NCBI GenBank assembly: GCA_024236055.1
Contig: JACKLF010000001.1
Span: 496,001 to 560,000 of the forward strand
Reading direction: 5' to 3'
DNA length: 64,000 nt
DNA from: Alphaproteobacteria bacterium
GTDB lineage: Bacteria; Pseudomonadota; Alphaproteobacteria; Micropepsales; Micropepsaceae
The notes under the pieces are model-generated. The model was not told the DNA's origin. It was given only the letters and a program-made list of their open reading frames with translations, and did not search any database. Below, piece after piece: positions 17,390 through 26,910 of the stretch (its first letter is position 1; every line of letters starts with the position of its first letter). The position numbers were made by a program, and so were the translations under genes.

Positions 17390-17938
17390 ATGACCGGACT
17401 GAAAAAGACCGTTGCACTGGTGGGCATGATGGGGGCGGGCAAGACCTCCATCGGCAAGCGCCTGTCCGCGCGCCTGGGCGTGCCCTTTTGCGATGCCGAT
17501 CACGAGATCGAGGAAGCCGCCGGCATGACCGTGTCGGAAATCTTCGCCCGCTTCGGCGAGCCCTATTTCCGCGATGGCGAGCGGCGGGTGATCGCACGCC
17601 TGCTGGGCGAAGCGCCCCATGTGCTGGCGACGGGCGGCGGCGCCTATATGGACCCCAAAACCCGCGCCCTGATGGGCGAAAAGGCCTTCACCATCTGGCT
17701 GAAGGCGCCGGTCGAAATCCTGGTGGGGCGGGTGAAAAAGCGCCAGGGCGCCAGCCAGACCCGCCCGCTTCTGGCCGGTCGGAACCTGCGCGCCACCCTG
17801 ACATCGCTTCTGGCGGTACGTGAGCCTGTTTATGCCCAGGCCGACCTGGTGCTGGAATCGGCGGATGAACCCCATGCGGTGCTGCTGGACAAGATCGTTG
17901 CCGCCCTGACCGCCCATGGGCTATGCGAAACCCCATGA
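17390..17938 (+). CDS. aroK: Shikimate kinase
   Basis: AroK (182 residues) phosphorylates shikimate on the route to chorismate and aromatic amino acids. The P-loop GMMGAGKTSIGKRL, the shikimate-binding DADHEIE, the Walker B-like GGGAYM and the adenine-loop RPLLAGRN are all present. The ATG at 17390 is preceded by GGACAGG; an upstream frame adds nothing conserved. Its stop overlaps the aroB start by four bases (ATGA), a classic coupled pair. Confidence 0.96.
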   Translation: MTGLKKTVALVGMMGAGKTSIGKRLSARLGVPFCDADHEIEEAAGMTVSEIFARFGEPYFRDGERRVIARLLGEAPHVLATGGGAYMDPKTRALMGEKAFTIWLKAPVEILVGRVKKRQGASQTRPLLAGRNLRATLTSLLAVREPVYAQADLVLESADEPHAVLLDKIVAALTAHGLCETP

Positions 17939-19047
17939 GCACCACCACCAAGACCGAGCGCGTCACCGTCGGGCTGGGCGACCGCGCCTATGACATCCAT
18001 GTCGGCGCGGGCCTTGCGCCGGGCGCGCTGCTGAAGCCGCTGGTACGGCCGGGCGGCACCGTGCCGGTGGTCACCGACGCCCATGTCGCCGATCTGCATC
18101 TTGCGCCCTTCCTGGCGGCGCTGGCGGACGCGGGCATCGCCGCAAAGCCCATCGTCATGCCCGCGGGTGAAGGCTCCAAAAGCTTTGCCGGGCTGGAATC
18201 GCTGAGCGGGCAGCTTCTGGACATGGGGCTGGACCGCAACGGCCTGGTCGTGGCGCTGGGCGGCGGGGTGATCGGCGACCTGACCGGCTTTGCCGCGGGC
18301 GTGCTCAAGCGCGGTGTCGCCTTCGCCCAGGTGCCCACCACGCTGCTGGCCCAGGTCGATTCATCCGTGGGCGGAAAGACCGCCATCAACGCACGGCAAG
18401 GCAAGAACCTGATCGGCCTGTTCCACCAGCCGCGCATTGTCATTGCCGATACCGCGCTTTTGACCACCCTGCCCCGGCGCGAACTGCTGGCCGGTTATGC
18501 GGAGGTGGTGAAATACGGCGCGCTGGGCGATGCCGATTTCTTCAACTGGCTGGAAGCGCACGGCGCCGCCGCGCTTGCCGGCGACCAGGATGCGCTGATC
18601 GGCGCCGTCGCCCATTCGTGCCGCATGAAGGCCGCCATCGTGGCGCGCGACGAACGCGAAAGCGGCGAGCGCGCGCTGCTCAACCTGGGCCACACCTTCG
18701 GTCATGCGCTGGAAGCGGCGACCGGATTCTCCGACAGGCTGATCCACGGCGAAGGCGTGGCCGTCGGCATGGCGCTGGCCTTCCGCCTGTCGGTGGAACT
18801 GGGCCTGTGCCCCGGCCAGGATGCGGACCGTTTCATCCGCCATCTGAAGGCCGTGGGCCTGCCCGCTGCCATCAGCGACATTCCCGGGACACGCCCCAAC
18901 ACCGACGAGCTGATCGGCCATATGGGCCATGACAAGAAAGTGTCGGACGGCAAGCTGACCTTCATTCTGCTCAAGGGGCTGGGCCAGGCCTTTGTCACCC
19001 GCGAGGTGCCGCTGGCGGCGCTAAAATCGGTCCTGACGAACGGTTGA
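17935..19047 (+). CDS. aroB: 3-dehydroquinate synthase
   Basis: AroB (370 residues) converts DAHP to 3-dehydroquinate using NAD and a divalent metal. The NAD-binding GGGVIGDLTGFAAG and the PTTLLAQVDSSVGGKTAIN block are canonical, as are the metal-ligand motifs: Glu in AEVVKYGAL, His in NLGHTFGHA and His in HGEGVAVGM. The ATG at 17935 is chosen because it overlaps the aroK stop (ATGA); an in-frame ATG 12 bases upstream (17923) is an alternative. Confidence 0.97.
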   Translation: MSTTTKTERVTVGLGDRAYDIHVGAGLAPGALLKPLVRPGGTVPVVTDAHVADLHLAPFLAALADAGIAAKPIVMPAGEGSKSFAGLESLSGQLLDMGLDRNGLVVALGGGVIGDLTGFAAGVLKRGVAFAQVPTTLLAQVDSSVGGKTAINARQGKNLIGLFHQPRIVIADTALLTTLPRRELLAGYAEVVKYGALGDADFFNWLEAHGAAALAGDQDALIGAVAHSCRMKAAIVARDERESGERALLNLGHTFGHALEAATGFSDRLIHGEGVAVGMALAFRLSVELGLCPGQDADRFIRHLKAVGLPAAISDIPGTRPNTDELIGHMGHDKKVSDGKLTFILLKGLGQAFVTREVPLAALKSVLTNG

Positions 19048-19159
19048 AACGCCGCTATCATTGCGGGCTTTTTATCAGGCGCTGCATACCGATGTCCGCT
19101 TTTGCCATTTTTGCCCGGCCAAGGCCGCCCCACATCAGCAGCCGTGCGGGCTTGCGGCC

Positions 19160-20482
19160 ATGAATTCCAATATCGTCGACATTCTGCTCGCGGTTTTTCT
19201 GCTGGCCGCCAACGCCTTCTTCGTTGCGGCGGAATTCGCCCTGGTGAAGTCCCGCGGGTTCCGCATCGACGCGCTGGCGGAACAGAACCGTCTTGGCGCG
19301 CGCATGGTGCAGAACATCCTGCGCAATATCGAGGCACACCTGGCATGCTGCCAGCTTGGCATCACCATGGCCTCGCTCGGCCTGGGCTGGGTCGGCGAAC
19401 CGACGGTGGCGGCGCTGTTGCGCCCCGCGCTTGGCGGTCTGGACATGCCGGAACCGGCGCTGCACGTCACCTCCTTCGCGGTCGGCTTCCTGGTGTTCTC
19501 GTCCCTGCACATCGTTGTCGGGGAACAGGTCCCCAAGACCCTGGCGATCCGCGAACCAGAGCCGGTGGCGCTGTGGATCGCCTACCCCCTGCGCGCCAGC
19601 TTTCTGCTTTTTTATCCGCTGAACTGGCTGCTGAACACCGCGGCACGCTCGATCCTGACATTGATCGGCGTCAAGGAGACGCCGCATCACGACATTCTGA
19701 CCGATGACGAGATCGAGGGCCTGGTCGAAGTCTCCGCCGAGCATGGCAAGGTGGGCACCGGGCAGGCCGAATACATTCACAACGTCTTCCGCTTCGGCGA
19801 CCTGAAGATTGCGGACGTGATGCGCCATCGCACCAACATGGAAAGCTTTGACATCGACATGCCGCGCCGCGCGCTGGTCAAGGCCATACTGGCCAGCCGG
19901 CACAGCCGCATTCCGCTGTGGCGGGGCGAATCGGAAAACATCGTGCGGGTGCTGCAGGTGAAAAACCTGGCCCAGGCGCTGGCCGACGCCAATGGCGATG
20001 TCGACGCGCTGGACATGGCCGCCCTGACCACCGATCCGTGGTTCGTGCCCGACACCACGCGCCTGGAAGATCAAATTCATGCCTTCCGCAAGCACCACGC
20101 CCGTTTCGCCCTGGTGGTGGACGAATATGGCGCGTTGCAGGGGCTGGTGACGCTGGAAGACATCATCGAAGAAATCATGGGCAGGATTCCCGAGCGCGCG
20201 GACGTCTTGCCCGATGTGCGCCGCCGGCCCGACGGCTCCTATCTGGTCGAGGGCACCGTGCCGGTGCGCGACCTCAATCGCGAGCTGCAATGGGACCTGC
20301 CCGAGGAAGAGGCCACCACCATTGCCGGCCTGGTGATCGCCCAGTCCGGCACCATTCCCGAAGTGGGACAACGCTTCGCCTATTTCGGCTTCGTGTTCGA
20401 GATCATGCGCCGCCAGCGCAACCAGATCACCGCGCTTCGGATCATTCCGCCGGCAACCCCGGCAGCCTCCTGGCCGCAATAG
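19160..20482 (+). CDS. CNNM/CorC-type hemolysin family transporter
   Basis: A 440-residue membrane protein with an N-terminal DUF21 (CNNM) transmembrane domain, a CBS pair in the middle (VMRHRTNMESFDID and LVVDEYGALQGLVTLEDIIEE are diagnostic) and a C-terminal CorC/HlyC domain (YLVEGTVPVRDLNREL, followed by TIAGLVIAQSGTIPEVGQ). Members are linked to magnesium or cobalt efflux and are often mis-named hemolysins. The starting ATG at 19160 opens directly into the first membrane segment (NIVDILLAVFLLAANAFFVA); the upstream open frame has no family match. It follows aroB, perhaps in the same transcript. Confidence 0.9.
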   Translation: MNSNIVDILLAVFLLAANAFFVAAEFALVKSRGFRIDALAEQNRLGARMVQNILRNIEAHLACCQLGITMASLGLGWVGEPTVAALLRPALGGLDMPEPALHVTSFAVGFLVFSSLHIVVGEQVPKTLAIREPEPVALWIAYPLRASFLLFYPLNWLLNTAARSILTLIGVKETPHHDILTDDEIEGLVEVSAEHGKVGTGQAEYIHNVFRFGDLKIADVMRHRTNMESFDIDMPRRALVKAILASRHSRIPLWRGESENIVRVLQVKNLAQALADANGDVDALDMAALTTDPWFVPDTTRLEDQIHAFRKHHARFALVVDEYGALQGLVTLEDIIEEIMGRIPERADVLPDVRRRPDGSYLVEGTVPVRDLNRELQWDLPEEEATTIAGLVIAQSGTIPEVGQRFAYFGFVFEIMRRQRNQITALRIIPPATPAASWPQ

Positions 20483-20489
20483 CGGCGGT

Positions 20490-20792
20490 TCAACCGCGCG
20501 CGGCGCCCTTTTCGGATTCCGCCGGCGTCAGCAGCGCCAGCGACAGCGCATGCACCGGACCGGCCAGTTCATCATGAAGCGCGGCGTGAACCCGGCGCTG
20601 GCGTTCCACCCGCATCACGCCCTCGAAGGCGGCGCTGACCATGCGGACGTGGAAATGCGTCTCACCCTGGCTGCCGTCATCGCGGGTTGCACCGGCATGT
20701 CCGGCATGGCGCGCGCTTTCATCGGTCACCGCCAGACTCTGGGGCGAAAATGCGGCGGTCAGCTTGTCCTGAATGGCTTGTCGAACGGTCAT
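20490..20792 (-). CDS. BolA family protein
   Basis: A 100-residue BolA-like protein, a partner of monothiol glutaredoxins in iron sensing and Fe-S delivery and a transcriptional regulator in some species. The conserved helix-turn-helix-like core HFHVRMVSAAFEGVMRVERQ is present, with a histidine expected to bind the shared Fe-S cluster. The ATG at 20792 gives the standard MTVRQAIQDKLTAAF start; the longer frame is unsupported. It is divergent from the J-protein gene and convergent with the CNNM gene, seven bases apart. BolA next to the J protein and cobST is typical of alphaproteobacteria. Confidence 0.9.
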   Translation of the reverse strand: MTVRQAIQDKLTAAFSPQSLAVTDESARHAGHAGATRDDGSQGETHFHVRMVSAAFEGVMRVERQRRVHAALHDELAGPVHALSLALLTPAESEKGAARG

Positions 20793-20881
20793 GGGCACCC
20801 GTTTAGCGCAAGCCATGCGCCGAACAAAGTCAAGCAATTCGTTTTCTTGTCTTTTACCGCTTCGACCCCATAATTCAGGAC

Positions 20882-21505
20882 ATGGTTTCGACCCGCCCTT
20901 CCCGTTTCAAAAGCGACATCCGCATCAAGCCGGACAAGCCGCGCGCCAAGAAGGCCGAAACGCACACTCGCATGTGCGAGGCCGAAGGCTGCATCGGGCC
21001 CGGCGAATGCCGGGTGCCGCGTTCGCGCACCGATCTGAGCGAATATATCTGGTACTGTACCGCCCATGCCCGGGCCCACAACGAGGCCTGGGACTATTTC
21101 AAGGGCATGGATGATGCCGACCTGGCACGGTTCCGCGAGGAAGCCTCGCTGGGCCACCGCCCGACCTGGCCCCTGGGCAAGCGCGCCGCCAAGGCCCGCA
21201 ACGGCCAGCGGCCGTTCAAGGAAGGCCCGTTCGAGGTGGATGACCGCCATGCGCTATTTGCAGAGGAAGGCGAAAGCACCGGTCCGCGCCGTCCCGAACG
21301 CCATCTGACCCGGTTGCAGGCGATGGCCATGGACACGATGCAGCTGGCGCACAACGCCACCTTGATCGAGATTAAGGCGCGGTATAAGGAGCTTGTGAAG
21401 CGTTTTCATCCTGACGCGAATGGCGGCGACCGGGGTGCCGAGGAACGCCTGAAGCAGGTCATCAAGGCCTATGGGGTGCTGCGCGCATCCGGTCTGATTT
21501 CCTGA
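20882..21505 (+). CDS. J domain-containing protein (C-terminal J domain)
   Basis: A 207-residue protein whose J domain is at the C-terminus (about residues 150-207, with the invariant HPD in [11 protein letters not shown]), unlike DnaJ. The N-terminal half contains a cysteine-bearing segment ([19 protein letters not shown]) followed by [19 protein letters not shown]. This architecture is a recognised alphaproteobacterial family sited between bolA and cobS. It should stimulate a DnaK-type ATPase; its client is unknown. An AGGACATGG context supplies the ribosome site. Confidence 0.88.
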   Translation: MVSTRPSRFKSDIRIKPDKPRAKKAETHTRMCEAEGCIGPGECRVPRSRTDLSEYIWYCTAHARAHNEAWDYFKGMDDADLARFREEASLGHRPTWPLGKRAAKARNGQRPFKEGPFEVDDRHALFAEEGESTGPRRPERHLTRLQAMAMDTMQLAHNATLIEIKARYKELVKRFHPDANGGDRGAEERLKQVIKAYGVLRASGLIS

Positions 21506-21560
21506 ACAGGCGCCGCGGCCCGGCCGCGCAGTTCGCGCCGGGCATTGCGGACCAAGGCTG

Positions 21561-22541
21561 ATGAGCACCCATACCGAAACTCTCGATCCGACATTGCTGC
21601 CCGACACCACCGTCGAGGCCGCGCCGCTGTTCGGGATCGCCACCAAGATGAAGGTGCCCGCCTTCAAGACCCCCAGCGAACATGTGCCGGAAATCGATCC
21701 GGCCTATCGCTTCGACCGCGACACCACCCTGGCGATCCTGGCGGGCTTTGCCTTCAACCGCCGCGTGATGATCCAGGGCTATCACGGCACCGGCAAGTCG
21801 ACCCATATCGAACAGGTCGCCGCGCGGCTGAACTGGCCGTGCATCCGCATCAACCTGGACAGCCATGTCAGCCGTATCGACCTGATCGGCAAGGACGCGA
21901 TCGTGCTGAAGGACGGACTTCAGGTCACCGAATTCCGCGAAGGCCTTCTGCCCTGGGCGCTGCAGCGGCCCGTGGCGCTGGTGTTCGACGAATATGACGC
22001 CGGGCGCCCCGATGTGATGTTCGTGATCCAGCGCGTGCTGGAAGCCAGCGGGCGCCTGACCCTGCTGGACCAGAACAAGGTGATCCATCCCCATCCGGCC
22101 TTCCGCCTGTTCGCCACGACGAACACCATCGGGCTGGGCGACACGACCGGCCTGTATCACGGCACCCAGCAGATCAACCAGGGCCAGATGGACCGCTGGT
22201 CGATCGTCACCACACTGAATTACCTCAGCCACGACGCCGAAGAGGAAATCGTCGCCGCCAAGGTGCCGGACTTCGACCGCAAGACCATCGCCGCGATGGT
22301 GCGGCTGGCCGACATGACCCGCAACGCCTTCGTCGCCGGCGACCTGTCGACGGTGATGAGCCCGCGCACGGTGATCACCTGGGCGCAGAATGCGGAAATC
22401 TTCGGCGATGTCGGATTTGCGTTCCGGCTGACCTTCCTGAACAAGTGCGACGAACTGGAGCGGGCCAGTGTGGCCGAGTTCTATCAGCGCTGCTTCGGTG
22501 AAGAACTGCCGGAAAGCGCCGCGAAAGTGCTTGTCGCCTAG
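21561..22541 (+). CDS. cobS: Cobaltochelatase AAA+ subunit CobS
   Basis: CobS (326 residues) is the AAA+ ATPase which, with CobT, drives ATP-dependent insertion of cobalt by CobN into hydrogenobyrinic acid diamide in aerobic cobalamin synthesis. Walker A is in [15 protein letters not shown], Walker B in [13 protein letters not shown], sensor 1 in [11 protein letters not shown], and an arginine-finger region lies in [12 protein letters not shown]. Length is typical. cobN is not in this window. The gene is followed after 44 bases by the short cobT leader ORF. Confidence 0.95.
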   Translation: MSTHTETLDPTLLPDTTVEAAPLFGIATKMKVPAFKTPSEHVPEIDPAYRFDRDTTLAILAGFAFNRRVMIQGYHGTGKSTHIEQVAARLNWPCIRINLDSHVSRIDLIGKDAIVLKDGLQVTEFREGLLPWALQRPVALVFDEYDAGRPDVMFVIQRVLEASGRLTLLDQNKVIHPHPAFRLFATTNTIGLGDTTGLYHGTQQINQGQMDRWSIVTTLNYLSHDAEEEIVAAKVPDFDRKTIAAMVRLADMTRNAFVAGDLSTVMSPRTVITWAQNAEIFGDVGFAFRLTFLNKCDELERASVAEFYQRCFGEELPESAAKVLVA

Positions 22542-22585
22542 CAAGAATATCGCTCGCTCTGTGTGGGTGATCCAGCAGGATGGTC

Positions 22586-22696
22586 ATGGGAAAGCCTGAA
22601 TCCCCGTCCGAACCTTTCAAGCGCCCGGAGCGTCGGCCAGGCGAGCCAGGCGAAGCCGTCAGGCCGCGCGACCATACAAAAAAGGGCCCGCTGTGA
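22586..22696 (+). CDS. 36-codon leader ORF repeating the CobT N-terminus, with a slippery A AAA AAG
   Basis: This ORF starts with an ATG preceded by AGGA with good spacing and ends in TGA at 22694-22696, overlapping the cobT GTG (GTGA). Residues 4-13 read [10 protein letters not shown], identical to CobT residues 4-13. Seven of those ten codons differ between the copies, all synonymously (for example tcc/agt, cgc/agg). Near the end the heptamer A AAA AAG at 22678-22684 stands in the X XXY YYZ phase of this frame. Because cobT is in the -1 frame, a -1 slip there joins the leader to CobT as one protein; otherwise termination-reinitiation couples them. No other function is known. Confidence 0.6.
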   Translation: MGKPESPSEPFKRPERRPGEPGEAVRPRDHTKKGPL

Positions 22697-24537
22697 GCCG
22701 CCCCGAGAGTCCGTCAGAACCCTTCAAAAGGGCCGTCGCCACGACGGTGCGGTCATTGGCTGGCGAGCCGGAACTGGAAGTCAGCTATTCCTCCGAACCA
22801 CCGGGGCTGAAAGGCCTGAAGGCGCGCCTGCCCTCGCCCGCGCGCAACCTGTCGGCGCGCGACATCGCGCTGGTGCGCGGCACCGGCGACTCCTATGCCC
22901 TGCGCAAGGCCTATCACGACGAAAAGCTGGACAGCCGCATGCGCCCCGCCGCCGCCGAAAGCGGTGCGCTGTTCGATGCCGCCGAACAGGCCCGCGTGGA
23001 AGCCATCGGATCGCTGGCGCTGAAAGGCGTGGCCGCAAACCTGACCGCCGGGCTGGAACAGCGCCTGCTCAACCGCGGCCTGGGCAAGGCGCGTGCGCGC
23101 GAGGAAGCGCCGCTGGCCGATGTGCTGGGGCTGATCGTGCGCGAACAGCTGACCGGCCAGAAGCCGCCCGCCAGCCTGGCGCCCGCCGTCGATCTGTGGC
23201 GCGGCTTCATCGAGGAAAAGGCGGGCAAGGACCTGCGCGCACTGAACGGGGCGCTGCGCGACCAGCAGGCCTATGCCAAGCTGACCCGCACCCTGCTCAA
23301 TCACCTGGCCTTCGGCGACCAGACCGACAGCGACCAGTCCTCCGAGGAAGAAGCCGAGGGCGAAAGCCCCGACGGCAACAACAATGAGGGCAACGACCAG
23401 GAAACCCGCGAGGACGGCGAGACCGCCAGCAGCGAATCCGCCGACCAGTCCGACGATGGCGAGGAAATCGACGCCGACGCCCAGGCCGACCAGGCCGAGG
23501 AAATGTCCGACGCGACCGAACCGGAAGACGGCACCCGCCCCCAGCGCAACGAGGCCGCCTTCAGCCACCAGGACGAATGGGGCTACAAGGTCTTCACCCC
23601 GGAATTCGACGAGGAGATCGCCGCCGCCGACCTGTGCGAGCCCGAAGAGCTGGCGCGGCTGCGCCACTTCCTGGACCAGCAGCTTGCCTCGATGCAGGGC
23701 GTGGTGGCGCGCCTGGCCAACAAGCTGCAGCGCCTGCTGATGGCCCAGCAGAACCGCCACTGGGAATACGACCTGGAGGAAGGCATCCTGGATGTCTCGC
23801 GCCTGCCGCGCATCATCATGGACCCGATGTATCCGCTGTCCTTCAAGCGCGAGAAGGACACCACCTTCCGCGACACGGTGGTGACGCTGCTGCTGGACAA
23901 TTCCGGCTCCATGCGCGGGCGCCCGATCATGGTCGCGGCGATGTGCGCCGACATTCTGGGCCGCACGCTGGAGCGCGTCGGCGTGAAGACCGAAATCCTG
24001 GGCTTCACCACCCGCGCCTGGAAGGGCGGCCAGAGCCGCGAGAAGTGGCTGGCGGCGGGCAAGCCGCAAAATCCCGGCCGCCTGAACGACCTGCGCCACA
24101 TCGTCTACAAGGCCGCGGACGAGCCGTGGCGCCGCGCCAAGCTCAATCTGGGCCTGATGATGCGCGAGGGCCTGCTGAAGGAGAATATCGACGGAGAGGC
24201 GCTGACCTGGGCGCACAACCGCATTATCGCGCGCCCCGAACAGCGCAAGATACTGATGGTGATTTCCGACGGCGCGCCGGTCGACGATTCAACCCTGTCG
24301 GTGAATGCGGGCAACTATCTGGAAAAGCATCTGCGCCGGGTGATCGAGGAAATCGAGACCCGCTCCAGCGTGGAGCTGTCGGCCATCGGCATCGGCCATG
24401 ACGTGACGCGCTATTACAAGCGCGCCGTGACCATCGTGGATGCCGAACAGCTTGGCGGGGCGATGACCGAACAGCTGACCGCGCTGTTCGCCGAGGACGG
24501 TCCCCAGCCGGGACGGCGCGGCCGACGCGCGGCGTGA
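22693..24537 (+). CDS. cobT: Cobaltochelatase subunit CobT
   Basis: CobT (614 residues) partners CobS. The N-terminal domain ([18 protein letters not shown], then LARLPSP-like conserved [19 protein letters not shown]) is typical of CobT. A very acidic linker (about residues 210-285) leads to a C-terminal von Willebrand A domain whose MIDAS motif [10 protein letters not shown] is intact, with the further [17 protein letters not shown] and [10 protein letters not shown] metal-site segments. The assigned start is a GTG that overlaps the leader ORF stop. AAGGG lies just upstream as a potential ribosome site. Its stop overlaps the next gene's start. Confidence 0.95.
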   Translation: MSRPESPSEPFKRAVATTVRSLAGEPELEVSYSSEPPGLKGLKARLPSPARNLSARDIALVRGTGDSYALRKAYHDEKLDSRMRPAAAESGALFDAAEQARVEAIGSLALKGVAANLTAGLEQRLLNRGLGKARAREEAPLADVLGLIVREQLTGQKPPASLAPAVDLWRGFIEEKAGKDLRALNGALRDQQAYAKLTRTLLNHLAFGDQTDSDQSSEEEAEGESPDGNNNEGNDQETREDGETASSESADQSDDGEEIDADAQADQAEEMSDATEPEDGTRPQRNEAAFSHQDEWGYKVFTPEFDEEIAAADLCEPEELARLRHFLDQQLASMQGVVARLANKLQRLLMAQQNRHWEYDLEEGILDVSRLPRIIMDPMYPLSFKREKDTTFRDTVVTLLLDNSGSMRGRPIMVAAMCADILGRTLERVGVKTEILGFTTRAWKGGQSREKWLAAGKPQNPGRLNDLRHIVYKAADEPWRRAKLNLGLMMREGLLKENIDGEALTWAHNRIIARPEQRKILMVISDGAPVDDSTLSVNAGNYLEKHLRRVIEEIETRSSVELSAIGIGHDVTRYYKRAVTIVDAEQLGGAMTEQLTALFAEDGPQPGRRGRRAA

Positions 24538-25358
24538 ACGGCCCCAGCCGCACCGCCCTGGGCGTCGCGCTTCACCGGGCGGCGCACCAGACGCTCGATG
24601 GCGGGCGCATCTTCAAGGACCCGTTCGCGCGCGCCATCCTGGGCCCCGATGCAGATACGGCGATCGCCGCGCGTGTCACCCCGCGCAGCCGGCATTTCCG
24701 CCAGTTCCTGGCCGTGCGTGCCCGCTTTGCCGAGGATGCGCTGGCGCGCGCGGTGGCCGATGGCTGCGAGCAGCTTTTGGTGCTGGGCGCCGGGCTGGAC
24801 ACATTCGCGCTGCGCAACCCGTTCGCGCGCCTGCGCGTGTTCGAGGTGGATCACCCCGATACCCAGGACTGGAAACGCCGGCAGCTTGGCCTGGCGGGCC
24901 TGAACCTGCCCCCATGCCTGCGCCTCGTTCCGGCGGATTTCGAGCAACAGACATTGGGTGCGGCGCTGGACGAAAGCGGCTTTGATTCCTTGCGCCCGGC
25001 GTTTTTCATCTGGCTGGGCGTCGTGCCCTATCTGAGCGCCGATGCCATCGGCGCCACGCTGGACTTCGTGACCGCCATTCCACGCGCCCAGATCGTGTTC
25101 GACTATCCAGAGCCACTGGAAAATTACGACCCGCGCACCCGCGTCCAGGTCGAGTCCCTGCGCCAGCGGGCCGCCGGCATGGGCGAGCCCTGGCTTTCCT
25201 ATTTCGATCCGCCTCAGATGGCGGCGCTGCTGCGGCGGCACGGTTTCGACGGCGTGGAGGATCTGGGACCGGTCGAGATCGGGATGCGCTACCTGAACCG
25301 CCCCGACAAGACGCCGCGCGCGGGCGCGCATGTGGTGCGGGCCTGGCGCGACGCCTGA
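24534..25358 (+). CDS. Class I SAM methyltransferase, leucine-carboxyl-methyltransferase-like
   Basis: A 274-residue methyltransferase of the LCM1/TIGR00027-like superfamily (O-methyltransferases of small molecules or polyketides). Key features: the N-terminal [19 protein letters not shown], the SAM motif [17 protein letters not shown] with the following [16 protein letters not shown], and [13 protein letters not shown]. The GTG start at 24534 overlaps the cobT stop by four bases (GTGA), implying coupling to cobT, though no methylation step unique to this locus is known to me. An antisense open frame from the next gene runs through its 3' end. Confidence 0.78.
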   Translation: MNGPSRTALGVALHRAAHQTLDGGRIFKDPFARAILGPDADTAIAARVTPRSRHFRQFLAVRARFAEDALARAVADGCEQLLVLGAGLDTFALRNPFARLRVFEVDHPDTQDWKRRQLGLAGLNLPPCLRLVPADFEQQTLGAALDESGFDSLRPAFFIWLGVVPYLSADAIGATLDFVTAIPRAQIVFDYPEPLENYDPRTRVQVESLRQRAAGMGEPWLSYFDPPQMAALLRRHGFDGVEDLGPVEIGMRYLNRPDKTPRAGAHVVRAWRDA

Positions 25359-26190
25359 CTTCTTTGACGGTCGCGCCGGACGGTCCTGTGCGGCTGCTCC
25401 GGATCGCCGGTCGCTCTTCTGACGGTCGCGCCGGACGGTCCTGCATCGCCGGGCGCAGCAGCCAATAGGGGATCAGCAGCAGCACGGACTCGCCGAAGAA
25501 CAGCGCGAAATGCACCAGCGCGGAATCGGTCCAGGCCACCTGCTCGCCGCCCGCGAAAGCGGCGGGATAATAGATCGCGCTGAACACCAGGCTGGCGGCA
25601 AAGGACGCGGCCAGCGGCGCGCTCCACCAGCGCGGTCCGCGCGCGCCGTCGAAGAAGGTGATGGACGCGAAGTTCGCCAGGAAGAAGGCGACGCAGAACG
25701 CCAGCATCGCGCGCAGCGACAGCGCCGGCGTGGCGTTGATCCAGTTGTTGATGTCGTAGGGATTGATCGCCGCCACCAGCGCGATCAGCACCATGCCCGC
25801 CACAAGCTGGCCGAAGGCGTAAGGCGCACCAAGCCGCCGGTTGGTCAGGTGGATGGAGAACCAGGCCATCGGCAGGATCAGGTCGCTGATCGCCAGCATC
25901 GCCTTTTGCACCACGACGGGCGCGGTCGGCAGATAGAGCAGCGCATCGGTATAGAGGTAGGCGGCCTCCATCAGCGTCGCCAGAAGCATCACCGGCAGCA
26001 GAAGCCTGGCGGTCACCAGGGCCGGAAAAGCCAGCCGCTGGCGCAGATCCTCGACCTGGCCGCCATAGGCGCGTTCCTTGGGCGGCCAGGCCGCGTCCTC
26101 GGACCGGCGCAGGCGATAGGGCCCTTCATCGGCCTCCAGCGCCGCCATCGGCGCGCGCAATGTCCCGTTTTGAAATGAAAAGGCTTTCAC
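25006..26190 (-). CDS. VUT-family (YhhQ-like) queuosine-precursor-type transporter with an antisense tail
   Basis: The N-terminal 250 residues form a polytopic membrane protein resembling VUT/YhhQ transporters (segments LTNRRLGAPYAFGQLVAG, LILPMAWFSIHL, FFLANFASITFF). The GTG at 26190 (context AGGTGGGTGTC) is the preferred start; an ATG-led version to 26283 lacks conservation. After the last membrane segment (YWLLRPAM) the frame keeps going for about 350 bases antisense to the methyltransferase gene, giving an Arg/Pro-rich tail with no fold. A 55-bp tandem repeat at 25366-25443 breaks the phase there, so the natural stop may have been lost by the duplication. Confidence in the end coordinate is low. 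Confidence 0.5.
   Translation of the reverse strand: MKAFSFQNGTLRAPMAALEADEGPYRLRRSEDAAWPPKERAYGGQVEDLRQRLAFPALVTARLLLPVMLLATLMEAAYLYTDALLYLPTAPVVVQKAMLAISDLILPMAWFSIHLTNRRLGAPYAFGQLVAGMVLIALVAAINPYDINNWINATPALSLRAMLAFCVAFFLANFASITFFDGARGPRWWSAPLAASFAASLVFSAIYYPAAFAGGEQVAWTDSALVHFALFFGESVLLLIPYWLLRPAMQDRPARPSEERPAIRSSRTGPSGATVKEVRRRARPAPHARPRAASCRGGSGSASRSRPVPDPPRRRNRAAAAAPPSEADRNRKARARPCRRPAGAGTRPGRGCAGRNFPVALDSRTRSGRVEWRSRSPAWRRWHRRSDRARRPAR
25366..25443. repeat. 55-bp-offset direct repeat at the end of the VUT gene
   Basis: A perfect 23-base repeat (gacggtcgcgccggacggtc plus ctg) occurs at 25366-25388 and 25421-25443. The spacing of 55 is not a multiple of three, so it shifts the reading frame of the transporter gene across the duplication. 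It begins just past the methyltransferase stop. Confidence 0.85.
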
Positions 26191-26340
26191 GACACCCACC
26201 TGTCCGTTGCCGGACCGCGGTTCGCCCACTGTATCCAGGCGCAACCTGACCCTTATTGAAACACTCGGGTGGTGACGTCGCAAAGACGGTGCCGCATTCG
26301 CCCGTCAGGGTAAATGCGTACGGACTTTCAGGGAGAAAGA

Positions 26341-26366
26341 TGGAAAAGGCGGCTTCAGGCCGCCTT
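26341..26366 (-). terminator. Rho-independent terminator overlapping the rpmB stop
   Basis: Perfect 8-base stem (aaggcggc 26346-26353 with gccgcctt 26359-26366 on +), loop of five containing the stop. On the minus strand it is followed by TTCC. The terminator therefore includes the last codons of rpmB. Confidence 0.8.
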
Positions 26367-26663
26367 CTTGTCCGTGGTCTGGGCGGCCGCCTTCTTGGCG
26401 ATGGCGCGCTTCAGGCGCAGGGCGCGCGGCGAAAGCTGCGCGTCCTTGCATTTCAGGATGAACGGGTCCAGGCCGCCATTGCGGTCCACCGAGCGCAGCG
26501 CATTGGCGGAAATCTTCAGCTTGTAGCTGTTGCCCAGAAGCTCGCTGACCAGCGCCACGATCTGCAGATTGGGGCGGTAGATCCGCTTGGTCTTGTTGTT
26601 GGCGTGGCTGACATTGTTGCCGACCATCAGGCCTTTTCCGGTCAATTCGCAGCGACGTGACAT
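26355..26663 (-). CDS. rpmB: 50S ribosomal protein L28
   Basis: Ribosomal protein L28 (102 residues), longer than the 78-residue enterobacterial form by a C-terminal Ala/Lys extension, which is usual in alphaproteobacteria. The N-terminus [20 protein letters not shown] and the block [13 protein letters not shown] are canonical. The start is the ATG at 26663; the longer open frame runs through the upstream intergenic region. A terminator overlaps the stop. Confidence 0.97.
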   Translation of the reverse strand: MSRRCELTGKGLMVGNNVSHANNKTKRIYRPNLQIVALVSELLGNSYKLKISANALRSVDRNGGLDPFILKCKDAQLSPRALRLKRAIAKKAAAQTTDKKAA

Positions 26664-26910
26664 GGCGGCTTCTCTTTGGCTTCGCGTAAAGTGCGGGATT
26701 CGCGGTGGTTTTCCTGGTTTTCCGGCGTTTTTGGCCGAAAAGAGGGCTGGTACATAGGGAAATGCCGCCCGCAGGTCAAGCGGCGGCCGAAAATGCCCCT
26801 GTCCGGACCCCGATTGCGGCGTAAACCACCGCCGCGACTGGGGTTTGCCGGAACCGCTCCGGCGACGGTATAACCGCCAGCCCTGACAAAAACACCCCGT
26901 TGGACACAGG

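Noticed and set aside
26664..26910. A ribosomal-protein leader regulating rpmB.
   Set aside because: The 246-base divergent gap has no clear autoregulatory structure that I can identify by eye.
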